Positions 33,021-44,289 of a stretch of 64,000 nucleotides of DNA are shown here, piece after piece. Origin of the DNA: Riptortus pedestris. Its lineage: Eukaryota > Arthropoda > Insecta > Hemiptera > Alydidae. Made by a program: the position numbers and the translations under genes. Location of the stretch: the NCBI GenBank assembly GCA_019009955.1, contig CM032228.1:68929501-68993500 (forward strand), written 5' to 3'. How positions within the stretch are numbered: position 1 is the stretch's first letter; every line of letters begins with the position of its first letter. The notes beneath the pieces were generated by a model. That model saw only the letters and a program-made list of their open reading frames with translations. It searched no databases and was not told the DNA's origin.

Positions 33021-33689
33021 AATGCAGTAAGCTTAAAATTCCCACAACATTCAACATATGGTGATGATAGTCCGTGTTGGCCGTATTGGGCGGGTTGAAT
33101 CGAAAATGGTTTCCCGGGGAAATATAAAAATTGGATACACGAAATCAACCCGTCATATTCATGAATAATACAAATGCTCTATTACATAAAAAGTAAAATT
33201 GCTGCCATTCATTTGTTTGTTCAGATAAATGCATTTTGACAATTTATCGTTAGAATTGTTTTTATCCCAAAATTATTCATTGCTATTATAATGGTTTCCC
33301 GTCGAAAAATAAATACTGGATAACGGAAGTATTTAAGAATCTAGTTATTACCCACAAATTCTGACAAGTTTATTCTCGTTCCTAGGATCAAATGAAGCTA
33401 GTTTCCGTCAAAATAAAACGGGGGTGTTAACTTAGCATTCGGAGAACAGATATGATTTTCATTGATGGCATTCTATTGTAATGCGATAGAAGACAGTGAG
33501 ATTTAAAGTATCGAAGTACGAGGAGTACAGTATCAAATCGCTCATAATAACGATTCTCATCCCCTTGATGCATATACAAACAATCTCCAAATTCTATTCA
33601 GGCATTTTACATGAAACACGAGAAAAGTCTTTGGCACCCGTAAGTCGGAATTCAAAATGGCAAAATTCGTAAACATAAATGGCAATTTA
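33021..33689. other. No recognisable gene
   Basis: Unique-looking AT-rich sequence without frames or family repeats. Confidence 0.35.
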
Positions 33690-33965
33690 GGACCAAAATT
33701 GTTATTCTGAATACAATTTGTTCTATACATTTTTTTTTAATATAACCAGTGGTACGAAGATATTGATGAATATGCACTATCACGTAAAGTAACTCCCCCC
33801 CCCCGGCCACCTAGTTGAAAATTCGAATTCTCATATAGCTTATGTTGTACCTTGGGATAAGTGACTCACAAATATAAAAATCTTGGACATTTTCCTAGCC
33901 GTTTTGGAGTGATTCGGTAACAAACGGGTGGATAGACAGACAAGATTTTCAATTTGTATGCCATT
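33690..33965 (+). mobile_element. Retroposon-like 3' tail fragment
   Basis: It contains a C run (33797-33806), a TTCTCATATAGCTTATGTTG block and CTAGCCGTTTTGGAGTGATT, followed by GGTAACAAAC and GACAGACA. This sort of sequence is common at the 3' side of RTE-like and other arthropod repeats and resembles the nested elements at 6878 and 36271. Boundaries are unclear. Confidence 0.4.
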
Positions 33966-34356
33966 GCTCTTAGAAAGTAAAGCGTTGTTCATAGAAATGT
34001 GTTAACAAAACAAATTGATATCCACCGAATTTAAAAAGAAAATTAGAAAACCTTAGAGTTTTATTTATATTGATATGGCACACTAATAGAAAAAAAAATA
34101 GAAAGAAATATCATTTAGGGGTACATAAATTAATGATATACTACAGTTATATCAACATATGCTGTTATGCTGGCGGATTATAATAATAATAACCTACTTT
34201 AATCATAAATACGGGCAGAAAGGTTTATAGTTATTCAAACGATTCTCAAATTACGTTGACCTCACTTCAAATATGTCTTGCTTCCCAATTTATATTTATT
34301 GAACATTACCTTTTAAAAGCATATATATGAAATTAAATGATTTAATAATATTAAAT
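33966..34356. other. No recognisable gene
   Basis: AT-rich; no frame or repeat match. Confidence 0.3.
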
Positions 34357-34633
34357 GGGACTCAGGTTAGCCATGTGAGTTAAAGCGTTGGTCTCAATCT
34401 CACATGGTAAACATAGAGTTTGGAGTTCAATTCCCTCCAGGGCAATAGGAATTTATTTAATGACGAATTCATTAAACAAAATCCTTAGTTCCATACTGGC
34501 TTGAAAAAGGGTGGAAACCTGTAGATAACCATTATCCATAGTACCAAGAAGTGGACTTTAATAAATAATAATATAAATAAAATGCAAACAGAGGATTAGT
34601 ACATCATTAACTTCTGAGTAGACGAGGGTCTTC
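34357..34633 (+). mobile_element. SINE with shared 3' extension
   Basis: The head (GGGACTCAGGTTAGCCATGT), the B-box-like AGTTCAATTCCC, the body and a TTTAATAAATAATAA tail are present at 34357-34572. The following 60 bp (34573-34633, ending CTGAGTAGACGAGGGTCT) also follow the SINE at 35453. The two copies therefore share a longer unit than the SINE proper. Confidence 0.8.
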
Positions 34634-35452
34634 AAGAAAGAATATAATATCTCCAATAATGTGGTCGAATACAACCGAGAATTATGGAAGACAGTGGGAG
34701 GGGAATCGGAGGTCCGACAAAAAATAAATGATGAAGAGAAAAAAAAGTATAAAAATAAATTGAAGGTTCATGACAAAGCCCTGACGAAGTAAAACAGCCC
34801 TGGCTCGCCTCTCGTTTTTTAAGTTATTAATGACTCAACGCCGTTCTTTTAATTATACTAGAGTCAAAACTTCTATAGAAACTTAATTCATTTCATTCCA
34901 CCTCGAGTTCACAAAACAAGGATTAAATATATTTATTCATGAAAGTATATTCCATTTATAATTTCTGAGACTTTACCTTCTTAATAATATTATGCATTCA
35001 TTTTTTTCAGAATCACAATTTTCAATTATAACACCATTTTCTGCTGTCTTTATTCCTTGAAAATAAATTCAATCAGCAAGTATTTAATCGCTGTACAAAA
35101 TAAAATTCTTAAAAAAAAACTCTGCTAACTAATATGATTTAGTATTAAGAGATTCAACTTTTTCTTTTTATTTACTTACAGAACTATCATAGCTATCTTC
35201 ATGTATAAATAAATACTAACATGATAAAATAAACATTTATTTGAAATACAGACCTTCTATTATGGATAACTTATTTTACAGTGTTTTTCCTTCGTAAATA
35301 AGACTTTAAATTTTTATTTTACATGAAGTAAGCGTTTTGTACCTGTTAATACTTTTTTGACATATTTTGCACATCAGTATTTTAATTTTTGAATCGTGTG
35401 TTCGTTATTTCAGTGAAATATTAATTAGTATCGAGCACAATAAATAATATCC
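34634..35452. other. No recognisable gene
   Basis: Low-repeat AT-rich sequence, no frames of interest. Confidence 0.3.
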
Positions 35453-35835
35453 GGGGCTCAGGTTATCCAAGTTAGTTAAAGCGTTGGCCTTAATCTCACA
35501 TGGTAAACCTAGAGGGGCGATTTCGATTCCCGCCAGGGCAATAGGAATTTATTGAGTGACGAACTCATTAAACAAAATCCTTAGTCCCACACTGGCTAGA
35601 AAAGGGTGGTAACCAATAGATGTCCAAATTAGACATAGTAGCAAAAAGTGGACTTTAATAAATAATAATAATAATAATATAAATAAAATACAACACAGAG
35701 CAATAGTTAATCATTCACTTCTGAGTAGACGAGGGTCTGCAAAAATAAAATCCTTAGTCCCATGCCAGCTGGAAAAGGGTGGTAACCTGTAGAAAACCCG
35801 TCTAAATATGCCATTGCAGCAAAACGAATGGGTTA
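35453..35835 (+). mobile_element. SINE with 3' extension followed by a second partial SINE
   Basis: The first SINE is at 35453-35679 (GGGGCTCAGG head, TTTCGATTCCCGCC B-box region, body, (TAA)n). The extension shared with 34573-34633 is at 35680-35739. A second, head-less SINE body then follows at 35744-35835 (AAATCCTTAGTCCCATGCCA, GTAACCTGTAGAAAACCCG). Confidence 0.8.
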
Positions 35836-36270
35836 ATACATACATAAATTAATATCCCTTCCCCCAAAATATAAGGACTAGAAACAGAATATTATTAAAA
35901 CTACTTAGCCTTCAACGATAAAATATAACAACAGAATCTTTAACAATAGAATATTTAAAAACCGCTAATGTCTATCATAATATAATTACGATTATTATAT
36001 AATAAGATACATTAATATATAATAAGATAACAGATTATCTTAATCAAATTGAGTATTCTTAATTTCCAGCTCAATCCTTAAAAATCCCAACATGAATAAT
36101 ATGTTCAATTACAACCGATAATCATTAAAATGTAGAGTAGTATATAGCAGATTTCCCTTAAAGCAAATCAGCTACTGAGGTTGTACACATGACGTGATTT
36201 CCGAAAAACTTTCATCGATCCTACCTAGGAGATGACAAAAATGACGTCATATCACACATATATATATATA

Positions 36271-36797
36271 TAATTCTACTGCGTGTGTATGTCACTGAAC
36301 TCATCCTAAACGCCCGTACCGATTTGAATGAATTTTTTTGCATGCGTTTGGGTGACGCCATGGATGGTTTAGATTCACAAATCAGCCCTGCAGATGGGGC
36401 AGGAGTGGGGTTTGTAAGGGAGGCCTAAAATTAAAAACAGCGATATTTCGTTTCATATTGGTTTTTTGGGAAATATGCACTAGATAATAGTTGATTATTT
36501 TGTTATTTAGAGTAACTTTTGTTATATTCGCTTTTGTCGTATAACAAAGTATAAACAAGATATACACTAAAAAAATTAAAGTGGGAGCCAACAATCTTAT
36601 TGGGCACTAACGATTGAACCGAACTTAACAAAACTCTATATGTAAATTAGCATTAATTATTTCGTGATTATAAGCTATATTGATTTTTTTAGGTTCGACC
36701 CCCCACTCCCGGAGTTATAAGGGAGGCCTGAATAAAAAATTCACGATATTTCATTTTCTATTTGTTTTTAGGCAAACATGCACATAACAATAGTATA
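36271..36797 (-). mobile_element. Nested element inside HINE, copy 2
   Basis: Inverted homologue of 6878-7437, including both AGGCCTCCCTTA-type repeats and the TTCTACTGCGTGTGTATGTC end. It lies at the same position relative to the HINE (TA)n. Having the same element at the same site in two HINE copies suggests a composite HINE subfamily rather than two independent insertions. Confidence 0.6.
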
Positions 36798-37655
36798 TTT
36801 CATTACAAGGGCGGAAAGTGACTGTTTCCTATGCGAGATCGTGTTTTACGGTCGAGGCGAACCCGAGGCTGGAAATTAGATCGAGCATTGGAAACTCACT
36901 TTCCGCCCGAGTTATGAACGATACTTTACATCACGAGCCAAAAAATGCGAAATATAATTTAAACTCGTAATTATTAAGTATTATCATATTAAATTATATA
37001 ATTTAAACTCGTAATTATTAAGTATTATCAAATTAAATTATTTGTTTTGCATTCTGTAGTATCGATTATTTCTGAACAGCTGATTTAGAGCACTAACCTG
37101 ATACAAGTAACATAACTTTAATAACTCTTTCAAACACAATTCTTTATTATTTGAAATAAATTTATAACAGCTGCGACAATCGATTAGTTGATAACAAATG
37201 ACAACAATGTCACAAATTTGTATTTTACAGAACTCTTTTAAATGACATAAACGAATTTTATAATAAAACTAAGTTAAATTAGTGTAATTATATTTTCTAA
37301 TGACAAGTAATCGACCAATAATATCTTTAGTGCTTTAAAATAACTAAAATATAAATCGTTTTTCGAATAGAAACGCTAGCGTAACCTAGTGTTGGAAACT
37401 GTAACTTCAACTGATAGTATGTAAGTAAGTATAAACAGCTGTTCTCTTTCCCAGTCTAGGGAGGGAAAAACGTTTCCCTCCCTAGACCGGGAAAGAGAAC
37501 AGCTGTTTCAAGTTATTATAAAAAGACCCACTTTCCATACTTACATACGGTAGCGAAAGTAACTACTTTCAGATCAGAGTGATGTAAAAGTAGCTTTTGT
37601 TTTAAAGATAATATTTTTAAATTTAATATCCTAATCGCTTGAAATATCATGAAGG
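36798..37655. mobile_element. Insertion of about 860 bp with strong palindromes
   Basis: It is absent from the equivalent place in the 6331 copy: GGCAAACATGCACATAACAA is interrupted here, and sequence equivalent to the copy-1 junction resumes near 37656. The flanks ACAA on both sides could be a short target duplication. It contains an inverted repeat of about 24 bp (36809-36834 and 36885-36908, GGGCGGAAAGTGA-type arms). It also has a direct duplication of about 45 bp at 36957-37040 and a near-perfect 36-bp-stem hairpin at 37433-37508. ATATTTCA occurs inverted close to both ends. It has no coding capacity; a foldback-type element is an inference. Confidence 0.5.
37433..37508. repeat. Near-perfect hairpin, 36-bp stem, 4-base loop
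   Basis: Arms 37433-37468 and 37473-37508 are complementary at 35 of 36 positions (one A/C mismatch), with loop AACG. The arms start AAACAGCTGTTCTCTTTCCC. The near identity of the arms suggests recent formation or active correction. Confidence 0.95.
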
Positions 37656-37677
37656 ACAACGACTGTCGTGTGCGGTA

Positions 37678-37729
<52 letters not shown>

Positions 37730-38137
37730 TTGTTAACACTCTAGCGGTCATAATTTTTGTTTAATCATAAACAAACTGGATATTTAAAATAAATATGAAC
37801 TTCGTTAACGACTGAAATTGGACTGGGGACGGGGAAGAGAGAGAGAATTTCGAAAACTATAAGTATCCCCGTTATTATACGTCGGATCAAAAAAGTAACA
37901 GAACAAATCATATTGCAAATTAAATGTTCTATGAATATTCTTATTTGATTTTTTTTTTTTTTCACTGTCTTGATTATTAACCGATATACTTGCATTCATA
38001 TAGTTTTTAGCATTTTGTGAAAAACTGCCTAAATACCAAATATTGTTCTCATTGAACATTTCCTTTTTGAGATTAATACAAAAAAATGACGCATGTGGGA
38101 AATCTGCTTAGTTAAAGCAGCCCCTGCGGGGCGGACG

Positions 38138-38415
38138 TTAATTGTTTGTAGATTTGAAGATGATAGATTAAATTAAAGATCTGGGTGGTTACAAATATAT
38201 TGTGAGGAGCAATAATGGTATCTATTTGATAAACCTTTTATTTAGAACGTTGTTTATTTTTACAGGCTAACATGAAATAAAATAACATTATTATAGGAGA
38301 AATAATAATATCTAGGGAATAAACTACCTTGGAGTTGCATTCTAATAACAGTATTTCAACACAAGTCTATGAATATTTTCTGAAAAGAACAGATTGTTTG
38401 AATTAGCGATATATC
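38138..38415 (+). repeat. Inverted duplication, left copy
   Basis: About 260-280 bp next to the 5' end of the HINE at 38136 match, in inverted orientation, the DNA beside the 5' end of the HINE at 48687 (48425-48686). Landmarks are GATTTGAAGATGA, GTGGTTACAAATATATTGT, AACGTTGTTTATTTTTA and GAATATTTT. Homology therefore spans the HINE 5' half plus outside DNA. Either a segment was duplicated, or this subfamily's true end lies further out. Confidence 0.8.
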
Positions 38416-38838
38416 CTCTATATCGCGGCCCCAGTCTTGGAAAGTTCACAATAACTGGACCGGTACTCAGTGCTCCCATAGATTCCATACAATCGCTGGT
38501 AATGGGTTCCCAATGATATGGGGTATAGTAAATGGAAATTGGTTTGCATCTGCACTATCTGCATTAGACTTCCTTAAATGCATTTCAGCTAATGGTGATC
38601 ACCTTAGCGGGGAATCGGCATGCTAATGATGTTTGCGAAAACGGATGCGAAGTTCCTCACCTGAGTCGACGGGATGCTTGACGTCCCGGAGTACTCCGAT
38701 CGGAGTCCCACTGCCTCCCTTAGAATGTCCTGGAATTCCTGTGCCAAGGTTCTCTATTTATGATGATGTTGATAGCAGCTAAACATCGCAAATATTATGA
38801 AAGGGTTATATATTGCATTATTATAAGATTACTTGTTA
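38416..38838. other. Balanced-composition stretch without recognisable gene
   Basis: 38510-38760 is relatively GC-rich with partial open frames on the plus strand but no domain that I recognise. It may be old coding or regulatory DNA. Confidence 0.3.

Positions 38839-38905
<67 letters not shown>
38839..38905. repeat. Compound microsatellite (CT)n(TA)n
   Basis: CT dinucleotides at 38839-38866 followed by TA dinucleotides to 38905. Confidence 0.9.
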
Positions 38906-38906
<1 letters not shown>

Positions 38907-39690
38907 TATGCAAGCTCAACGTGGGCATGTTGTTAGGTGTAAAGCAGATTGTGACAGAGTGAACTCTCATTTTCGAACAATGGATTAACTAAATCAGCCA
39001 TTTCCTAGGCCTCAACTAGGCCAATAAAATAAGTCAATCATCGCGAAATGGCACATTGTTTGTTAAGTAAGGTACCTCGCCGACTGACCTCGCATACATT
39101 TTATACTTATTAGACATGGAGTGGAGTTGCTTCATCAAATAGTCATGCAAATGTGAATCCTGGAAGGAACCGTGGGACTAGCCAAGGGCTTAATAATGGC
39201 GAAACTCTTTCACGGTCTTAGAAAAGGCTTTGGAAGCTAATTTAGTACTTGGTTAATTGGCGGAAATCCTGTCGGAACAGAATAAAAAGCCACGCATAAA
39301 ACACATGTTTCTCTAAAATTAAAACAAACAATAAAGGTAGTTGAAGATTCCCATTGATATTTTAAATTAAAAATCTAAGATAAACCGTAATCTCTGAATA
39401 ATATTCTAACTATCATAAGTAACAATCAGCTTTATATATAACAAACGCTTTCCGAGATAAGCATCAAATATGAAAAAAATTCAGAGGAGTAGTAAACGTT
39501 CCCTCAATAAACATTAACTAATTATTCTACAGATTTCTTCCAATTAACCTTCAAGTTATGCATTTCATACAGCATTCCAAAGCAGTTTCATTCATATAAA
39601 TGAAAATACAATTAACTGACGTTTGATATACTGTAATTTTGGCATACAGTAGAATAAAGGGTGCCCTAGGAAAATAAAGTTTTTATTAAT
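38906..39690. other. Low-repeat stretch, candidate conserved non-coding DNA
   Basis: No ORF or family repeat. 38910-39300 has high complexity and contains sites such as ATGCAAAT and ATTGTTTGTTAAG plus a short CCTAGGCCTCAACTAGGCC dyad. Regulatory function is speculative. Confidence 0.25.
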
Positions 39691-39696
39691 AAGTTA

Positions 39697-39916
39697 TTAT
39701 TTATTTATTTGGAGCTTCGCAGCTTTGGCGATGTTGCTCGGGAAAAAAAAACCTGTATAAAATTGAAAATAAAAAAAAACAAAACAAAAAACGAAACGCA
39801 ACAAAATTAATTTAAACGAACATAAAATAACATAACAGAAATATAACATGAAAAATAGAAAAGTAACACGAAACAGAAATGGAACACAAAAACAGAAATG
39901 GAACACAAAACCCAAT
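39697..39916 (-). mobile_element. 5'-truncated LINE insertion (3' UTR only)
   Basis: The minus strand ends CAAAGCTGCGAAGCTCC followed by AAATAAATAAATA. The upstream part is A-rich (on the plus strand) with ACAGAAATGGAACACAAAA units, collinear with 32566-33006. It stops where a HINE fragment begins at 39917. No target duplication is visible, so the left side of the HINE may have been lost on insertion. Confidence 0.75.
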
Positions 39917-40017
39917 GGCCCGATTTCAGCCACTAACGAACTTGATCTGTCTTTTTGCATAAAACGTTTAAATATGGAGTTTGGTAACAATCAAACAATA
40001 ACGCTAGAGCGTTAACA

Positions 40018-40088
<71 letters not shown>

Positions 40089-40210
40089 GAACGGACCTCA
40101 TTTTCGTCATCTTCTGGGTAGGATCGATGGACATTTGAAGAAAATTTTCGAAAATCGTGTCATGAGTACGACCTCAATAGCTGATTTCCCATGAGGGAAA
40201 TTTGCTAAAA
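39917..40210 (+). mobile_element. HINE-like element, 5'-truncated
   Basis: Starts at CCCGATTTCAGCCACTAACG. It continues with the CGCTAGAGCGTTAACAG block, (AC)n(AT)n (40020-40083), TTTTGAACGGACCTCATTTT and the 3' palindrome (TTTCCCATGAGGGAAAT), ending GCTAAAA. Confidence 0.75.
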
Positions 40211-40492
40211 CATAAATATCTCGACTAATATTGGGATAGAGAATAAATATGTATAACAATATTTATAGCACAATAAATTTGCAATAAGATAGGTTTCATA
40301 CAATTGTTCTAGCCAACGTATGGTGACAGAGATATTTCGAATTTCCGAAAATCCTCCCCTCTAAGCCCCCCTCCCTCTGGTCCGATTTCAGCCATTAACG
40401 AACTTGATCTTTTATTTTACATTAAACGATTAAATATCGATTTTGGTAATGATTAAAGAAAAATTGCGACCGATTGACAAATATATATGTGG
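40211..40492 (+). mobile_element. HINE-like element fused after the previous 3' end, 3'-truncated
   Basis: Begins directly after the GCTAAAA end with CATAAATATCTCGACTAATA, the same internal entry point as in the 848/849 dimer. It runs through the C-rich tract (40350-40375) to GACAAATATATAT and stops. Confidence 0.75.
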
Positions 40493-41696
40493 TTAACCTC
40501 CACTGCTACTTATCACATTTAAACAATAAGCTGATATACCATGGAACGTCGAATTAGTGGCTTAAATATCACAACTTTTTTTCTACGAACCTTTAATATG
40601 CTATATAAATTTTATTTTCTAGAAGCCTCAAAATTGAATTAACCGGTACCAATGTCAATATTTAAACGTTTAAAAAAAAGATACAAGTAAATGTAATCGG
40701 AATACGTCCACTAAATTGAGTTGGTTAGAAAATGCAATACAATCCATCTTGGTAATCATTTAATGTCTCGCAACTGTTGGTCTATACATTGTTTCTCTAA
40801 GTTGAATATCAAGCGAGGTGTTTGTACTTTTTATTTTCAGCCAACAGTTAATCCATTAATGATTATCAGGTTTCATCACATGGTTCCACTAACCATCCTA
40901 TGCACAACTAAAATATGAGTTCACGTTTATATTGGTTAATTATTATTGGAGAAACAGAAAATCACTCTTGAGGTTGTATCGTCGGCTTGGCATTCCAGTT
41001 TTTTTCTGTTAATGTGTTACTATGGAGAATGAAAGATTAGTTATTCTGGAATGGTGCTTAGCTGACGTCTTAAGGCATTCAGTTATCTGTTTCTCCCTTT
41101 GGTAAGCCGATGTAAACAATCCTTGAAATAAAGCAGTGCAAGACACACTTTTTGATTAAGTAACAATATGTAAAACTAACATCAGTAAGAAATGGGTAGT
41201 TAACTGAATGCAGAGAGCATAGAATCACAAATAATTCCACCAACTCGAGTTAAACAAAAATAATTACTACATCAAGAAGATTGATTACTTCTTTTACTCC
41301 TATCCATAATATGGGAGATGTTTAAGATTTACGTTGTATGCCTCCAAAAGCTCACTCTTGATTAAATTTTGTCAATTAAAGTTCAGTATCTTAAATTTGA
41401 ATATGAAACTTCAAAATATCAAGATTAGTAAAGATCAATAAAAAATTGCAATAAAAACAAAAAAAAAACAGTTGGAACAAGGAGAAGAAGCAGACCCATG
41501 CAGTGGTGGTTGAAGAACTTTAAGACTCGTAACTGAAGGGTGACTTTGGATGTAAGAATTGTTTCCAGATAGTGGCAGAGGCTAAAATCTTTGAAAAATG
41601 ATAGCTCCTTATGTAAAACTAAAGATCAAGTTTCAGAAGTCATTATGTGTTAATAAAGGTTGCTTGTTGAGATAGCACGTGTGTTCGTTATTTTAC
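40493..41696. other. Mostly unique; faint HINE traces
   Basis: 40820-40905 resembles a decayed minus-strand HINE segment (TTTTTATTTTCAGCC, then TAATCC...). The short plus-strand frame 40721-40918 overlaps it and is not credible. No other feature. Confidence 0.3.
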
Positions 41697-42038
41697 ACAC
41701 GACCAGTGGGAGGGGGATTTTGAAAATTTAACATATCTCCGTTATTATACGTCGGATCGAAAAAAGTGAACAAAGCAAATCATACAGAAAATTAAATGTT
41801 CTACAAATTTTGTAATATGCGTTGTTTCACTATTTTGATTATTAACCGAGATATTTGTGTTTTTTTAATTTTTTGCCTCAAGTAAAACCCCACTCCTACT
41901 CATGACATATTAACAATAAGCTGTTGTCATGAATCACTTTGTTTTAAACTTAAATACCAAATATTTTTCTCATAGAACAATTACATTTTGAGGTAAATGC
42001 AACTACGTGGCACACGTGGGGAATCCCTGCGTGACGGA
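41697..42038 (-). mobile_element. HINE-like element, 5' half, minus strand
   Basis: From the guanine-rich tract (41706-41720) through ATTAACCGAGATATTTG, the CCCCACTCCTACTCATGACA block and on to the 5' end (CACGTGGGGAATCC, CTGCGTGACGGA). The 3' half and (TA)n are absent. Confidence 0.65.
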
Positions 42039-42044
42039 CATTTA

Positions 42045-42430
42045 TTTTGTTTTCAGCCGTTAGTAAACCCTAACTCCTACTTTTGCCACATTAACAATAA
42101 CGTGTTATTTAATGAACCACTTGATTGGAAGCTTATATACGAAATATTCATTTCATTGAATTTTTACTTTGTAAGGTATTTCCAAATACGTAGTGTAATG
42201 ACTTCAACATTTAAGATTTTGCGTTATCTCGAAAACAACTATTTGATCTACACCATAGTCAATATTTAACTGTTTTATTCACCACTAAAGGTTGTATTAT
42301 TTAACGGGGGGGGGGGGGGGTTGAATCTAATTTTTGTAATTATCCGTCGTATCGAAAAATGTAATAGAACAAATTTTCTTAAACTTGGAAATCTGCTTAA
42401 GCAGCCTCTGGGTGAAATACGTTTTTTTAG
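42045..42430 (-). mobile_element. HINE-like element, diverged monomer and 5' end
   Basis: TTTTCAGCCGTTAGTAAACC, CTAACTCCTACTTTTGCCAC, a run of 15 G (42306-42320), CGTCGTATCGAAAAATG and a remnant 5' end (GGAAATCTGCTTAAGCAGCC). It adjoins the previous copy and has rearranged order. Confidence 0.5.
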
Positions 42431-44105
42431 CATCAGCTCCCCGTGGGCAGTGGTAGATGTATCCACACCTAAATCCACAGGGCCACTGGCGCCCCATATA
42501 TAAATGGACATGATATATATGCCTGCCATTATTATTTATATTTTAGATCATCCATGTATTAGCTTTTTGGAATGATAAAACAACCTCATTTCATATTGAA
42601 TTTATTAACAGTTTGTAAATGGCTAATTATTGTATGTTGTCTCCCACCCTTATCTAACACTTATTTTAGGCGGATTAGAATTAACTACGCTTCGACATCT
42701 GTGAAAAGAGTTGCAGAAAACACCATTGGCATCAAATAAATATTTATTTAGGGGTTTCGGGAAATTGTCTCATACTCAGTACACTTACGGTTTTCATATG
42801 GGTTTGGTCGGATGCGGACCTATCTATGACTCAAAAACGAGGATGAAAGTCTAGTAATAGATTTCATTGGTCATTTGTTATATTTCATCAGAGCTCTGTT
42901 CTCCACAATCCTTCAACAAGAACAACAATAGACACAGTTGACCCATAAACGTTTCATAGTAATATGCGATGTGCGGAGAAAGCGCTGCTTGGAATGTTAA
43001 GCCAAGACATTGTCCTCCCGCCAGTTTCGTAAGTAATTGCACATGCAAAGTCTAGGTGTGACGGACCTAAGTAAGAATTAAAAGCTCTCAGCATCTAGAC
43101 CAGTAAATCTTTAGGATTGAGACGTGAAGCGAACCGGCCCCGCCCATTAAACAAATGGAATGCTGCAACGAATGGGTTCTTGCTGCATTGTCACGCAAAT
43201 TTATTAAAGTCTACAATGATGGATATGTTCCGCATTAAATTTATTGCCTATTAAATGCAAATTGAACAACTCCTTAGGCTCAATTTCAAAGGGAATATGA
43301 CGGCTGAGCTTGGAGCTGATTCTCCTACGTGAGGTATCCACCATGAAATATTAATTACGGTACGGTAACTTAAGGCAACAATAGAAGTGCATTTGGCCCT
43401 GCAACAGCCTATAGGCAGCATCTCATATTACCTTGGCTACAACAAGGCGATAGAGGGACATTCATAATTTAGCTTATAGTAGTATCCTGATTTATTTTCA
43501 ATGATAGTGCATTCAACTTTGAATTTCACACATACAAAATGACTAATTGCAAAAACTAAAGGGCTTGTAAAAATTATTATTATTATGACTTCCGGAGCTC
43601 TGGCAGTTCACTCATTAACCAGGTATGGTCAAGTGCAAAACAAAATAACGAAAAAAGGAAGCAGGATTACACTATGGAATACGGTGATTCCTGAAACAGT
43701 TCATTGGCATACTTGCATGTAGGAAACGATATTGTGTAAGGAAACATCAGGATAATGAAAATATAAATATAGAAGGAAGAAAAAAAAAAAACCAAACCCT
43801 TCCCCCCAAAACAAAATACGCCCTGTTAATGTAGGATAGAAGTGAAGAGTAGTGCATAGAAATTGTAGACAATAGTGTGTTGTATATATTAATATTTTTT
43901 AGATGTAAGGACTTATATTTTTTAGATCTAAGGACTCACATAGACCTCCCATACACTCTGACTGAATTACTTCATGACTGTAGCCCGTACATAGACCGCG
44001 TATTACAATACTTGAAACAAAACAACATTTACAAAAAATGATAATGTAGGGCAATACTGAAAATATTTGCAGAAATGAGGATACTTACGTAAATATAATA
44101 ATTAT
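42431..44105. other. Longest low-repeat stretch; no recognisable gene
   Basis: No ORF, RNA gene or family repeat is seen. 42900-43480 has high complexity and several AATTTATT / ATGCAAAT-type sites. It could be conserved non-coding DNA, but nothing in one sequence can show conservation. A and C runs near 43780-43810. Confidence 0.3.
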
Positions 44106-44285
44106 ATGTTATAGGTTTAATATGTTATATGTGTTGAATATGTTATATATTAAATATGTTATGTGCTAAATATGTTGCAGGTTATATGTTAAATATGTTA
44201 TAGGTTATATGTTATAGGTTATATGTTAAATAGGTTATATGTTAAATATGTTATATGTTGTATGTTAAATATGTTATATATAATT
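44106..44285 (+). repeat. Short-period minisatellite, ATGTTAAATATGTTAT type
   Basis: About 11 imperfect units of 14-18 bp built from ATGTTAAAT and ATGTTATAG/ATGTTATAT pieces. Confidence 0.85.
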
Positions 44286-44289
44286 ATGC

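Larger units (their letters stand above)
36144..38136 (-). mobile_element. HINE-like element, minus strand, with two nested insertions
   Basis: The 3' end (minus) is at 36144-36180 with the palindrome damaged (GATTTCCCTTAAAGCAAATC). The 5' end is at 38100-38136 (GGGAAATCTGCTTAG, then GCAGCCCCTGCGGGGCGGAC). The HINE's own sequence lies at 36144-36270 and 37656-38136, including (TA)n(TG)n at 37678-37729. Between them are the nested retroposon-like element (36271-36797) and a palindrome-bearing insertion (36798-37655). Confidence 0.7.

Noticed and set aside
32569..33148. Frames of 100-162 codons, several in overlapping phases
   Set aside because: They arise from the short-period tandem array in a LINE 3' UTR with few stop codons; the peptides are pure low complexity.
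37433..37508. Conventional microRNA precursor
   Set aside because: The stem is almost perfectly paired over 36 bp with a 4-base loop and sits in a transposon insertion, so it looks like an element palindrome rather than a conserved pre-miRNA.
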